Assembly (NCBI RefSeq): GCF_016587435.1
Contig: NZ_BNJJ01000011.1
Span: 124,001 to 188,000, forward strand
Length of the DNA: 64,000 nucleotides
Direction: 5' to 3'
Source: Dictyobacter formicarum
GTDB taxonomy: Bacteria; Chloroflexota; Ktedonobacteria; Ktedonobacterales; Ktedonobacteraceae
In this document: in pieces, positions 27,366 to 36,331 of the stretch
Position numbering within the stretch: the stretch's first letter is position 1
Layout of the letters: every line of letters begins with the position of its first letter
Notes under the pieces: generated by a model
What the model was told of the DNA's origin: nothing
Database searches by the model: none
The model's input: only the letters and a program-made list of their open reading frames with translations
Made by a program: the position numbers and the translations under genes

Positions 27366-27920
27366 TTATTGGGCATCATTTCTGGTAAATCTTTCGTACT
27401 CTGCTGGCAGGGCAATGCCAAAGCGTTCACACAGGACAGCAACGTCGTGATAATCATTTTCATCCAGTTCATAGCCTGAATGAAACTTTACCAGCCACTC
27501 AGGTGAAATGCACTTCACCGGATAACCTTGTATCGATCCGCTGCCAGTCAAGGAATCTAGAGGATACTCAACACCAAACACAACCTTTCCCTGTGCGTCA
27601 AACGTATAAGAGTGAAAATCGACCTCATAGCCCTGGTCATCGCCCATGACGAAGTTACAGTCACGTGTATCATCGCGGGGAACGTCTTTGTAGCCACGTG
27701 CCTCAAGCAGAGCGCGGAGTTTGGGAACATCCTTGTGCTGTAGAGCGATATCTAAGTCTTCATGTAAGCGAGTCTGTTTCCCCAGCAACGCATCTACGCT
27801 CCAACCACCATCAACAAAGACCTCAATTCCATGCTGGTCAAAAAGCTGCAAGAGTTGAACGACAGCATCCTCACTCATCTCCCTGTGGCTTTTTTGCTCA
27901 AAACTTTCAGAAAATTCCAT
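27366..27920 (-). CDS. Aminoglycoside/lincosamide-type nucleotidyltransferase
   Basis: A 184-residue protein of the nucleotidyltransferase fold. The catalytic motif is DGGWSVDALLG (37-47) followed by TRLHEDLDIAL with metal-binding D55 and D57, the pattern of ANT(2'')-Ia and LinA/LinB enzymes, which transfer AMP to antibiotic hydroxyls. In environmental bacteria such proteins are often of unknown substrate, so a resistance role is only possible. AAGGT precedes the ATG. It converges with the propeller gene (16-base gap) with no terminator between them. Confidence 0.85.
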   Translation of the reverse strand: MEFSESFEQKSHREMSEDAVVQLLQLFDQHGIEVFVDGGWSVDALLGKQTRLHEDLDIALQHKDVPKLRALLEARGYKDVPRDDTRDCNFVMGDDQGYEVDFHSYTFDAQGKVVFGVEYPLDSLTGSGSIQGYPVKCISPEWLVKFHSGYELDENDYHDVAVLCERFGIALPAEYERFTRNDAQ

Positions 27921-28043
27921 GTATTTTTACCTTACTTTCTAATCCTCACCTTAGCGTGTTGCTAAAAATGTGCCAGACTCTCATATCTTCCGCTTTCTCT
28001 CTACATGGCGTTTCGCTCCTTCGGAGCTCAAAAAGGGATATCA

Positions 28044-28090
28044 CTATCGGGTGCAAAAAATACGCACTACGTATTTTTTGCACCCGATAG
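28044..28090 (-). terminator. Long perfect hairpin downstream of the S9 peptidase gene
   Basis: A perfect 21-bp stem (28044-28064 with 28070-28090) closes a five-base loop CACTA. It lies about 70 bases after the leftward peptidase stop and is flanked by A/T tracts on both sides (AAAAAAAGAG to the right), so it probably terminates the peptidase transcript. Confidence 0.6.
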
Positions 28091-28162
28091 AAAAAAAGAG
28101 ATTGGGAACGTCAGTGCCCCCAGGTTGGCAAGCCATAGCATCACTGGAGGTACGCTTGCTTA

Positions 28163-30187
28163 CTACAGGTAGGTGGCGAACCAGTCCAGGATGTGCTGCA
28201 GACGGATCTGGCGCAGTTTGGGATGGCCGCCGCGCGAGAGGCCATGGCTCTGACCTTCAAAGCGCACAAATTTAACTTCACGACCCATCCATTTCAGGGC
28301 TGCAAATAGCTGTTCGGCTTGCTCAATGTTACAGCGCAGATCCTGCTCACTGTGAATAATGAGCAGCGGCGTATGGATGTTCTGGACATAAGAAATGGGA
28401 GACATATGCATATAGCTTTCCAGGCTCTCCCACGGCGTGGTGCTCAGAACGTCGCTGGCCAGATCCCAACCAATGTCACTGGTCCCGAACATGGTGGCCA
28501 TGTTGCTGACACAGCGATCGGTTATGGCAACCTTAAAGCGGTTATAGTGACCAACCAGCCAGTTCGTCATAAAGCCACCGTAACTGCCCCCAGTGACCGC
28601 CAGGCGCTGCTCATCGATATAGCCGCGCCCAATGACCTCATCCATGCCCCGCATAATGTCGATGGAGTCTTTCTCACCCCAGGCGTTGCGCACAGCATCG
28701 GCGAACTTATAGCCATAACCCAGGCTTCCACGGGGATTACAATAGAACACGACATAACCCTGCGCCACTAATAATTGCATCTCGTGGAAAAAGCCGTAGC
28801 CATAGCCTGTATTTGGACCACCATGGATCTCAATCACCAGGGGATATTTATGAGCAGGATCAAAGTTTTGTGGCTTGAGAATCCAGCCCTCAATCTCCCA
28901 ACCATCGGCTCCAGTATAGGTAATGCGTTCTGGCTGTGCCAGAAAGAGCTCATCGAGCAATGCGTCATTGGCATGTGAGACACGCTGCAACTCTGCCTGC
29001 GGAGCCAGTGAGCGCACAAAGATTTCTTGTGGCTGCGTGGTTCCTCCAACCAGTAAAGCCAGCTTTTGGGCGGCAGCATCAATGCTGAGGTCGCGCACAT
29101 GTACCTCGCCGGGAGTCAGTACAGGCGGATCAGTATTCTCACTCTGGCTGGAGAGGGCAAAGACCTGAGAAGCTCCCCGGTAAGTCGCGACGGCATAGAG
29201 GGTCTGGCCGTCGGCCGACCAGGCCGGCGCGGGAGCCAGATGCTCATCCCCAATGTCGGAGTTGGTCCAATCGGCGAATGCCCCGATAAAGTCTGTTGAG
29301 AGGCAGGTGGGAGCCGTGGTCTGTGCATCGGCGGCAATACGATACAGGCGCAACTGACCGGCGGCATGTATCTTCGGAGCAGCCAGGAAAGCCAGTTGCT
29401 GTCCATCAGGGGACCACGAGAGCGAACTGCAACCCAGTTTACTATCAGTGAGGCAGCGCAATTCGGAGTTCTGCAGGGTCAGAACATACACATCATCACC
29501 GGGAAACTGCCAGCGGTCCTCGTTGTGATTAGAGGTAAACGCAATGCGTGTCCCGTCCGGCGACCAGACAGCTTCACTATCATCCCAATCTCCATCCGTC
29601 AACTGTTGCGGCTCGCCGCCGGTACGGCCAATTAAAAATAAATGGGAGCGACGCTCATTGATAAAACCTACACCGTCCAGGCGATACCAGAGACGATCGA
29701 TTACGCGCACCTTTGGCAGAGTTTTTCCCTCGGCCGTCTCTTCATCAGCCGGGCCGACCAGGGCGTTAAAAGTCAATTGCTGGCTATTAGGAGACCAGAC
29801 CGGCGAGGAGGCACCTTGTTGCATAAAGGTCAATTGTTGGGCCTCACCGCCATCAGTGGGCATAACCCAGATCTGTGGTTTATCTTTCCCCTGCTTCTTC
29901 TGTACAGTGGGATCTTTACTATAGCCTTCACCAGTGCGATCAGAGACAAAAGCTAGCCAGCGACCATCTGGCGACCAGCTGGGGCTATGAGCATTGGCAG
30001 AACCGGTCGTGAAGCGTCGTGCTTGTTGGTCCTGCAACGAAGCAATCCAGATTGCTGAATGATATTCATGCTTCTGCTCATCAATCGTCGTTTCCACATA
30101 AGCAACTCGCTGTCCATCCGGCGAGATGCGTGGCCGACTCACAAATTTTAGCTGATAAAGATCATCAATTGTAATGGATCGTCCCAT
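28163..30187 (-). CDS. S9 family serine peptidase (acylaminoacyl-peptidase/dipeptidyl-aminopeptidase type)
   Basis: A 674-residue cytoplasmic prolyl-oligopeptidase-family enzyme. I start at the Met giving MGRSITIDDLYQL, with AAGGAAGAGG eight bases upstream, rather than a longer frame. Residues 1-400 form a WD40/TolB-like propeller (repeats such as SPSWSPDGRWLAFVSDRTG and AVWSPDGTRIAFTSN). The C-terminal alpha/beta hydrolase has the nucleophile in GGSYGGFMTNW, an Asp in HSEQDLRC and His in GQSHGLSRGGHP. It would remove blocked N-terminal residues or small peptides in protein turnover. Confidence 0.95.
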   Translation of the reverse strand: MGRSITIDDLYQLKFVSRPRISPDGQRVAYVETTIDEQKHEYHSAIWIASLQDQQARRFTTGSANAHSPSWSPDGRWLAFVSDRTGEGYSKDPTVQKKQGKDKPQIWVMPTDGGEAQQLTFMQQGASSPVWSPNSQQLTFNALVGPADEETAEGKTLPKVRVIDRLWYRLDGVGFINERRSHLFLIGRTGGEPQQLTDGDWDDSEAVWSPDGTRIAFTSNHNEDRWQFPGDDVYVLTLQNSELRCLTDSKLGCSSLSWSPDGQQLAFLAAPKIHAAGQLRLYRIAADAQTTAPTCLSTDFIGAFADWTNSDIGDEHLAPAPAWSADGQTLYAVATYRGASQVFALSSQSENTDPPVLTPGEVHVRDLSIDAAAQKLALLVGGTTQPQEIFVRSLAPQAELQRVSHANDALLDELFLAQPERITYTGADGWEIEGWILKPQNFDPAHKYPLVIEIHGGPNTGYGYGFFHEMQLLVAQGYVVFYCNPRGSLGYGYKFADAVRNAWGEKDSIDIMRGMDEVIGRGYIDEQRLAVTGGSYGGFMTNWLVGHYNRFKVAITDRCVSNMATMFGTSDIGWDLASDVLSTTPWESLESYMHMSPISYVQNIHTPLLIIHSEQDLRCNIEQAEQLFAALKWMGREVKFVRFEGQSHGLSRGGHPKLRQIRLQHILDWFATYL

Positions 30188-30282
30188 AACGTCAATCCTC
30201 TTCCTTAAAAAATTGAAACCCATGGTAATATATACGCTCGCTTTCAGCACATTACCACGGGTTTTAAACAATCTGAGAAAAA

Positions 30283-31122
30283 TTAACGGCGACGACGGCT
30301 TCGACGATCACGCTCCAGGGCAATATCCAGTGTCTCATGCAGGCGTTCAAAATCATCGACGTCGAGTTGAAGCTCAATTGCTGGCAGGTCTTCGGGGCGG
30401 GCCCGTCCTTCCTCGAAAAGCTGCAAGACCATCACCAGCTCAACCTCATCCAGACTCAATAAGCCCTCGTCCGTTGGCAAGTCGAGCGGATTCTCGATCT
30501 CTTCTTCCTCATCAGTCTCCTCGGAGGTATCTGCACGCGGAATAAACTCAATGTTGGTACGGGCACATTTCAACCGACCAGTAATCTTCAATGCATCTGT
30601 TGACATCTCCTCAGCCAGTTCGCGCACAACCTCCATCATCTGGACGAAAGCGTCCTGTAACTGCTCCAGCGCGTCTTCATCACTGTCAGCATCCATCTCT
30701 GAGGCCAGTTCGTTAGGACCCTGGTTGCTGGTGGTAGCCTCCGGTAAGCGCTGGCGCGCCAGTTCATTTAACTGCTTTAAAGCTTGGGCGAAGGCTGGAG
30801 AGAACGAGTTCCCCTCACGCTCAGCTGACTTGGTCCCTTCTTCATGCTCACCTTCATCGTGGTTCCGCACTAGCTGCTGCTCATCATCATCCTCATCGTC
30901 ATCCTCATCGTTATTCCCCGCATTTAAGCCAAGAGCTGCCTCAATCATGAGAATCTGCTGATGAAGTTGCTCTGCTACATCACGGGAGAAGTAAGAAATG
31001 ACACGTGCCTGACGTGATGCTGCCAGTAATTGAAACTGGGGCCAGTCCCGGTACCGTTCTCGACCACGCAGATAGCGAACTTCGACCACACCCAGCGTGT
31101 CCAGCCGCAGCGAAATTTCCAT
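30283..31122 (-). CDS. Acidic protein of unknown function
   Basis: A 279-residue hydrophilic protein I do not recognise. The first 65 residues look folded (MEISLRLDTLGVVEVRYL). Then comes a very acidic linker (NDEDDDEDDDEQQ, about 70-83, and further Glu-rich runs), a helical middle (about 105-180, possible coiled coil), another acidic patch (ETDEEEEIENP near 205) and a basic tail ending RDRRSRRRR. The ribosome-binding site GGAGGG is six bases from the ATG. It lies 95 bases downstream of nothing obvious and just upstream of the peptidase gene on the same strand; co-transcription is possible. Confidence 0.7.
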   Translation of the reverse strand: MEISLRLDTLGVVEVRYLRGRERYRDWPQFQLLAASRQARVISYFSRDVAEQLHQQILMIEAALGLNAGNNDEDDDEDDDEQQLVRNHDEGEHEEGTKSAEREGNSFSPAFAQALKQLNELARQRLPEATTSNQGPNELASEMDADSDEDALEQLQDAFVQMMEVVRELAEEMSTDALKITGRLKCARTNIEFIPRADTSEETDEEEEIENPLDLPTDEGLLSLDEVELVMVLQLFEEGRARPEDLPAIELQLDVDDFERLHETLDIALERDRRSRRRR

Positions 31123-31600
31123 GACTCCCTCCTCATAAACCGAACGAACCGGCTATTGAATCCATTTGAAATGCTACCAACCCATAATTTCTTGTCTCAT
31201 GCGAGTGTACTGCGCATGAGACAAGAAAGAAGTGCCTGTATCAATCAAAAAATCAAAGATCATTTATAATACCTTACCACCCAAATGTGTGAAATACTCT
31301 TATGCTTTTTCTGCCCTGCACTCTTGAGCCATAAAATAATCCTCTTTTTGCAGGACATTCCTCTGCTTGTGAGCGGGGCTAGTAAAGAGCAAAAAAGGTG
31401 ATAGATAGGCAGATGCAATTTGGATATAGCCTGCTTCAAAATATACGACATCATCATATCACAATGATGAAGAATTGAGATAATTCTGCTGACCAGTTTC
31501 CCCTCTCCAGCTATGTTTAGTGACTCCACAGGTGAAGAGGGTATAAAGTGGAAGAGGATCGGAAGACTATAGAAACAGTATTTTCCGACCCGCATTCCAA
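31123..31600. other. Intergenic gap with a perfect hairpin
   Basis: No gene is supported in these 478 bases. A perfect 15-bp stem (31189-31203 with 31213-31227) closes a nine-base loop. It lies between two leftward genes and lacks a U-run on either side, so it is not a standard terminator. The rest is AT-rich. Confidence 0.5.
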
Positions 31601-34600
31601 CTATTCAGCATTGGCCCAAAAGGCGGCCAGACGGGGGCGAACAAGCAGCAGGGTGGTAGCCAGGACAACAAGGAGGATACCAAGCAGGAAGAGAGCCAGG
31701 AAGGTTGGAATACCCAGCGAGGGCAGGAACAGCACATGGATCGCCGTGACGATCACGAGTGCCGCCGAGCTAAGGACAAAGAAACGGATGCGGGTAATAA
31801 AACCTAACAGCAACAAGGTGATGGACTCGCCAGCCAGTAAGAGCGAGGGTCCTACATTGGTATGCTGGAAACTAAGCCACAGGGTAGGACCCAGCAGGAG
31901 CATTGCCCCAACAATTGAACATATCTGCCCAAGAATCTGGTGCTGCTGGAGCTGTACGTCGCGGCCGATAAATGGCGAAATGATGATGAGGTACACCGCA
32001 GGGGTTGTACAGAGGATTGTGGGCTCTGTCTGCCCCAGCGTGTACAGTTCCCAGCTAACGGCCAGGGAGCATAAAAATCCAGCAATATAGCGCAGCAGCT
32101 TCTGACGTGGCAGGTCGTGCTGTAACTGACCCCACCATAAGATCAGGCCAGCGAATACAGCTAGAGAGCCAGCTCCGATATGCGAAGCCTGACCGCCATT
32201 TACCATCAGCACAAAACTGCAGAGCACCACCAACAATTGACCTATGAGCGCTACTCCGCTGGTTAACAAATCAGCGGGGATGAGCGCGTTGCCGGGCACA
32301 AGTAACCGCCAGCCAAACTGAGAGGCAAACACCAGGCAGAAAAGCAGACACAAAAGTCCCAACTGATTCCATTGCCCGATGACTAAGTGCAGAATGGTCC
32401 ACGCAGCCAGCAACGTTGCCAGGATAATCAGCTCAGGCACACGCTCCATCAGCATAATAATCACGGCCAGCACAGTAAACATGCTTAATGTCAGCAGTAG
32501 CAAGGATAGAGGAATCACTGCTCCCTGCGTTTCGCACCAGATGCAGGTACTAATCATGCTCCCCAGTGCAATAATGTACCAGATCCAGCCCCAGGCTTGT
32601 AGTGAAGATCCAGCAAGCAACTTCAGTAAGCGCAGCACTACGACACCCAGTGCACTGCACAGCAGCACACTACTGGCCAGCGCAAAGAGCGCCAGTTGGG
32701 TCTGCATCTGACAACTAACGTTACCAATAGCAGGTAAAACGACTATCGATGAACAGTTAACGATCGAAGGGAGCAGCAATACACCCCAGAAAGCAAAGAG
32801 AGCCACCAACCAGAGTCCTTGCTTCCTGCGTTCAAGTAAAGAAATGCCATAAGCGGTCAACGCAAACACAAACAGGAGCAGTGGTACTGCGGCATAAAAA
32901 GGTGCATTGACCCCATGGAGAAGTCCCTGTACACCAGTTAACACCGCCCCGAAGATAGCCGTGGCATAGACAGGTAGCACATGGCGTACCTGCAGGATAC
33001 GCTGTTTGCCCGTCGTCTCTTCAAAGCCAAAGCGCACATAACGAATACCCAGACCAACGCCCGCAAAAGCTAGCGTCAACAAAGGCGGTCGATACAGATC
33101 CCCTACCAGGCCGGCAGCATAGACAGCCCAACAAGCCAGGACGGCAAAAGTCCAGAGCAGAATTAATTGTAATAATTCATTGCGCTCGGCAACACCAGCC
33201 AGGTATGTCAGCACCGCAAAACCGAGCAAGACCCAGGACGCTGCCTGACTCCAGCCCTGGCCACCTGCCTGTATTTCCATTGCCAGGGCTGCGCTGATTG
33301 CTACAACATACCAGGGTAACGCCCACTTCAAGCTGAATACACGACTGATTACGGCCGCAAGTAGCAAAACACCAATGGCGATCCCCGCTAGCCACCAGAA
33401 TTGATTGGTTGGTATCGACATGCTCAGCACGGCAAGTGCAGTTGCGACACCCAGTAACCAGCCTTCACGCTCAATAACGGCGGCCGCATACCAGGTTAGC
33501 GCCAGCATCGCCATTTCGATGCTCAACAGGCCAGGCAGTGAAATCCAGGCCGCCAGCGCATGTTGAGGTGCGTTGTAGTCATAGAAAGCAAAGGCGACAC
33601 TATACAAAAGACCCAGCAAGTACAGGGGCCAGGTGCGATTGACCAGGGTCGCACCATTCACTCGCACCGGCTGATGTAGCTTCTCCCAATGCGCACAACC
33701 AGCCGCCAGCAAGGGCATCAGCAGTCCCAGGCCCAGAAACGGCAGAGGTTGATGAACCAGCGCAAATAGAGAGATGAGCGCAAATCCTACAGGTAACAAT
33801 AGCCAGTTATCTAGCTTCATGTACAAGGCCAGAACGTAAGAAGTGAATACATACAAAAGCAGGAGCAGGACCACGCTTCCGCTCGGGAGCCCGAAGCACA
33901 AAAACAGAGACTCACAGGCGATCCAGAGGGCCAGTACCGCCAGCGGATATGCCCAGGGGCCACTAGCCTGGCGTTGAACGAGAGCAGCCACCACTGCCCA
34001 TCCAATGGCAAAAATGCACAGGCCCCATATCAGCGAGCTATTGGTCCAGAGAAGAAGCTGAATCTGCACTATATGCAACAGCAAGCCAGACAACAATAGT
34101 AGCCAGCACCAGAGCGCAACAAAACGCTCCGGCACCTTCTGCCACCCCACATGATTCACTACCACACCAAAGAGAGCGATACTCCCAATCACTACGCTGC
34201 ATAATTTGATCGGCCACCAGCCATCAATCTCAAAGGTAGAGGGCATATCGATAAAATGCGGCGATCCATACGCCCTGACAAACATCTGCACCAGCAAATT
34301 GGGATCACTGTTATACGCCGTCAGTAATACCAGTATCAAAACCAGAACGTCCAGTTGCAAGTTCATAGATTTGATGGGCCAGGAACGTTGAGCGCTAATG
34401 CGAGCCACCCACCAGTAGAGAGCGGCCACCAGCGTCATTACCAGCATATATCCAACCGTCGATGCAAGGCTGGTATACAGAAGTGAGAATACGAAAGCCA
34501 GGAAGAGGTAAGGCAGCAAGCGGGCCCCGCCATAGCGCTGCGAACGCCAGATGAACAGGCATACCCAGGCCAATAGAAGCAGGGCATACATTGTCATGGA

Positions 34601-35653
34601 CAATCGCCCCTCAAACTCTATCACATTATGAAAAGCTTGATGGACCAGGAAACTCGTGGCATCGAGCAGTCCGCCCAGAACCAGCGTTCCTAGAACAGCG
34701 CTATACATCAGTGCTAGCCCTGGCAAACGCAGGATCTCTAAGCGCTCATTGTACAACTTTGGACTACCTGGACGATTGACAAAACAGAGCAGTGGGAATG
34801 CCAGGAGCAGAAAAGCGCCGGGCCACCACCAGAAACTCAATTGTAGGGCAGAGGCAACCGCCAGGTCGGTAATCGCCAGCGCCACCGCTGCCAGGTAGCC
34901 AAATGGCTTGAAGCGTTGATAGATGGCCAGTGAACTATAAGCAAGCGTGGCGTAGGCAGCCGAGATCGCGATCAGCGTAGAGGACGATAATTGTCCCTGG
35001 CTGATCAGGCGATAGAACGAAAAGCCGAGCAAGGGAATTTGCAAAGCAAAAATGGCAGTATAGATGATAGCGACTGTGCGTACATGCGGAAAACGAAACG
35101 TAATGGCACCAGTAGCTCCAAAGAAGATATGTACTCCTAAGAGAACCAGAAACGCCATCAGCCGGTCGGGAGTGGTAGCAATAAAACTCAGAGAGCCAAC
35201 CAGAATCAGAAAAGCACCCAGAGAGGCAACGATATTAATCGATTGGTCGGCAAAAAACGCATGAAAGGAGAAGGCCCGTTGCGGCACAGCAGGCTTTATT
35301 GGTTGGTTAGCAGATGGCACCTGTTGCGATGCAACAGGTACGACAGGTTGTTTTACCTCCACTGGGCGCGTGGAGGTAGTCACAGTAGAAGCAGAACGGC
35401 CGGCAGGCTGCTCCTGATTTTGAACATCCAGGCTCGCCAGGTAGTCCAGGCGGCGCTGGTAGCGGCTTAACAGAGCGGAAACAGTGATGGCCGCCCCACC
35501 ATGCGCAGCCACACGTGCCAGATCTCTGATTGCTCCGGTCAGGAACGCCTTCTCTTTAGAGTGTTCCATCGGATAGCCGCAGCGTAAACATTCGTTTTCA
35601 TTCCCGGCAATGGGTAACCCACAACAATCGCAACGGGAAGCGTGCAGGTCCAT
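31601..35653 (-). CDS. Giant polytopic membrane protein with N-terminal zinc ribbon (SCO7613/DUF2157-like)
   Basis: A 1350-residue protein. It begins with a zinc ribbon (C8-x2-C11 and C22-x2-C25, the latter in CLRCGYP), a short helical cytoplasmic segment and a Gln/Pro/Val-rich linker (about 70-125). From residue about 130 to the end there are more than thirty hydrophobic segments with very short loops. Large proteins with this layout are known in actinobacteria as SCO7613 C-terminal-domain membrane proteins, with no known function. The ribosome-binding site GAGGAG is six bases before the ATG. It is monocistronic and divergent from the ABC exporter, with no evident partner. Confidence 0.85.
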   Translation of the reverse strand: MDLHASRCDCCGLPIAGNENECLRCGYPMEHSKEKAFLTGAIRDLARVAAHGGAAITVSALLSRYQRRLDYLASLDVQNQEQPAGRSASTVTTSTRPVEVKQPVVPVASQQVPSANQPIKPAVPQRAFSFHAFFADQSINIVASLGAFLILVGSLSFIATTPDRLMAFLVLLGVHIFFGATGAITFRFPHVRTVAIIYTAIFALQIPLLGFSFYRLISQGQLSSSTLIAISAAYATLAYSSLAIYQRFKPFGYLAAVALAITDLAVASALQLSFWWWPGAFLLLAFPLLCFVNRPGSPKLYNERLEILRLPGLALMYSAVLGTLVLGGLLDATSFLVHQAFHNVIEFEGRLSMTMYALLLLAWVCLFIWRSQRYGGARLLPYLFLAFVFSLLYTSLASTVGYMLVMTLVAALYWWVARISAQRSWPIKSMNLQLDVLVLILVLLTAYNSDPNLLVQMFVRAYGSPHFIDMPSTFEIDGWWPIKLCSVVIGSIALFGVVVNHVGWQKVPERFVALWCWLLLLSGLLLHIVQIQLLLWTNSSLIWGLCIFAIGWAVVAALVQRQASGPWAYPLAVLALWIACESLFLCFGLPSGSVVLLLLLYVFTSYVLALYMKLDNWLLLPVGFALISLFALVHQPLPFLGLGLLMPLLAAGCAHWEKLHQPVRVNGATLVNRTWPLYLLGLLYSVAFAFYDYNAPQHALAAWISLPGLLSIEMAMLALTWYAAAVIEREGWLLGVATALAVLSMSIPTNQFWWLAGIAIGVLLLAAVISRVFSLKWALPWYVVAISAALAMEIQAGGQGWSQAASWVLLGFAVLTYLAGVAERNELLQLILLWTFAVLACWAVYAAGLVGDLYRPPLLTLAFAGVGLGIRYVRFGFEETTGKQRILQVRHVLPVYATAIFGAVLTGVQGLLHGVNAPFYAAVPLLLFVFALTAYGISLLERRKQGLWLVALFAFWGVLLLPSIVNCSSIVVLPAIGNVSCQMQTQLALFALASSVLLCSALGVVVLRLLKLLAGSSLQAWGWIWYIIALGSMISTCIWCETQGAVIPLSLLLLTLSMFTVLAVIIMLMERVPELIILATLLAAWTILHLVIGQWNQLGLLCLLFCLVFASQFGWRLLVPGNALIPADLLTSGVALIGQLLVVLCSFVLMVNGGQASHIGAGSLAVFAGLILWWGQLQHDLPRQKLLRYIAGFLCSLAVSWELYTLGQTEPTILCTTPAVYLIIISPFIGRDVQLQQHQILGQICSIVGAMLLLGPTLWLSFQHTNVGPSLLLAGESITLLLLGFITRIRFFVLSSAALVIVTAIHVLFLPSLGIPTFLALFLLGILLVVLATTLLLVRPRLAAFWANAE

Positions 35654-35850
35654 ATATGCTCCTCAAAAAGACCATAATGTGTATTTTTATGCACTAATAT
35701 TAGCAATGAAAGATAATAGCAAAGATGTTGCTTTCAGTGTACAGCGCTCAGCAGACACTCAGCAGTGTCATATGTCCTATTTTGAATAAGCTGGAGAACG
35801 CCAGGCGCAGACTCTTCGCTGACGCCTCGCTCCTACGACGCTCGCCTACT

Positions 35851-35912
35851 CTGGTTGTGTGGTGACATTGCCCGACGGTCGCGACCGTCGGGCAATGTCA
35901 CCACACAACCAG
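35851..35912. repeat. Perfect 62-bp palindrome
   Basis: A loopless, mismatch-free palindrome: 35851-35881 (CTGGTTGTGTGGTGACATTG...) is the exact reverse complement of 35882-35912. It lies in a divergent promoter region, where a terminator is not expected. It may extrude as a cruciform, act as a protein-binding site, or be the remnant of an inverted duplication. Confidence 0.9.
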
Positions 35913-35962
35913 ATCCTGAAAAAGTTGCATATGAAGTTAGATAAGATAGATAATTTTTTTCC

Positions 35963-35996
35963 TTGACAAAGCACAATAAATAGGTTAAGCTTTGTC
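35963..35996 (+). promoter_or_regulatory. Promoter with overlapping inverted repeat, upstream of the leader ORF and ABC exporter
   Basis: TTGACA (35963-35968) and TAAGCT (35986-35991) are separated by 17 bases. GACAAAGC (35965-35972) and GCTTTGTC (35989-35996) are exact inverted repeats spanning the -35 to -10 region, so a bound repressor could occlude the promoter. Confidence 0.65.
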
Positions 35997-36055
35997 TGCT
36001 TAGAAAAGAATGACAGAATTCGGATTTATGTAGTCCGTATACAAGGAGTACTACT

Positions 36056-36154
36056 GTGGTGAACTTACAGGGGATGAGCATTCATTATCCTAATGGACAG
36101 CTTTTTGTCGCCCACAGTCGTACTCTGCCCATTTTTGCGGAAATTTTGAGGTAG
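36056..36154 (+). CDS. Leader peptide of the heterodimeric ABC exporter (32 codons)
   Basis: A short ORF too small for routine gene calling. AAGGAG (36043-36048) lies seven bases before tandem GTG start codons, and the ORF ends with TAG at 36152-36154. It encodes a peptide beginning VNLQGMSIHYPNGQ and ending RTLPIFAEILR, with no signal peptide. Codons for A-H-S-R (36110-36121) contain CCACAGTCG, complementary to the 5' arm of the downstream terminator. The arrangement matches regulatory leader ORFs of antibiotic-inducible ABC exporters such as bmrB of Bacillus subtilis. Alternatively it could itself be an exported peptide, but it lacks a leader or double-Gly site. Confidence 0.7.
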   Translation: MVNLQGMSIHYPNGQLFVAHSRTLPIFAEILR

Positions 36155-36217
36155 CTACTACTCTCTCCCGCTCATTCACACGACTGTGGACACCCGGAAA
36201 AAGTCCACGGTTTTTTT
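36112..36217 (+). promoter_or_regulatory. Putative transcription attenuator (antiterminator/terminator)
   Basis: Region 1, CCACAGTCG (36112-36120) inside the leader ORF, pairs perfectly with region 2, CGACTGTGG (36181-36189). Region 2 also supplies the 5' arm of an intrinsic terminator: CTGTGGAC (36184-36191) with GTCCACGG (36203-36210), an 11-base loop and seven Ts (36211-36217). The two structures are mutually exclusive. A ribosome paused in the early part of the leader ORF would leave region 1 free and favour read-through into the exporter genes. This mechanism is inferred. Confidence 0.7.
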
Positions 36218-36331
36218 CTGTCCGCGTTTTAACCTCATACGCTCATCTAACAGCCGTGACAAATCCGGCCTGCAGTTTTTATGACCGATAATCAGATCAT
36301 CCATTGTTGCCTGTTCAGGAAAGGAGTCCTT

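Noticed and set aside
27665..28275. Plus-strand frames over the nucleotidyltransferase start and the hairpin at 28044-28090
   Set aside because: They are antisense to real genes or run through a hairpin, with no start signals.
36056..36154. Leader ORF as a bacteriocin precursor
   Set aside because: It lacks a double-Gly leader or a signal peptide, and the exporter lacks a peptidase domain; the attenuator pairing explains it better.
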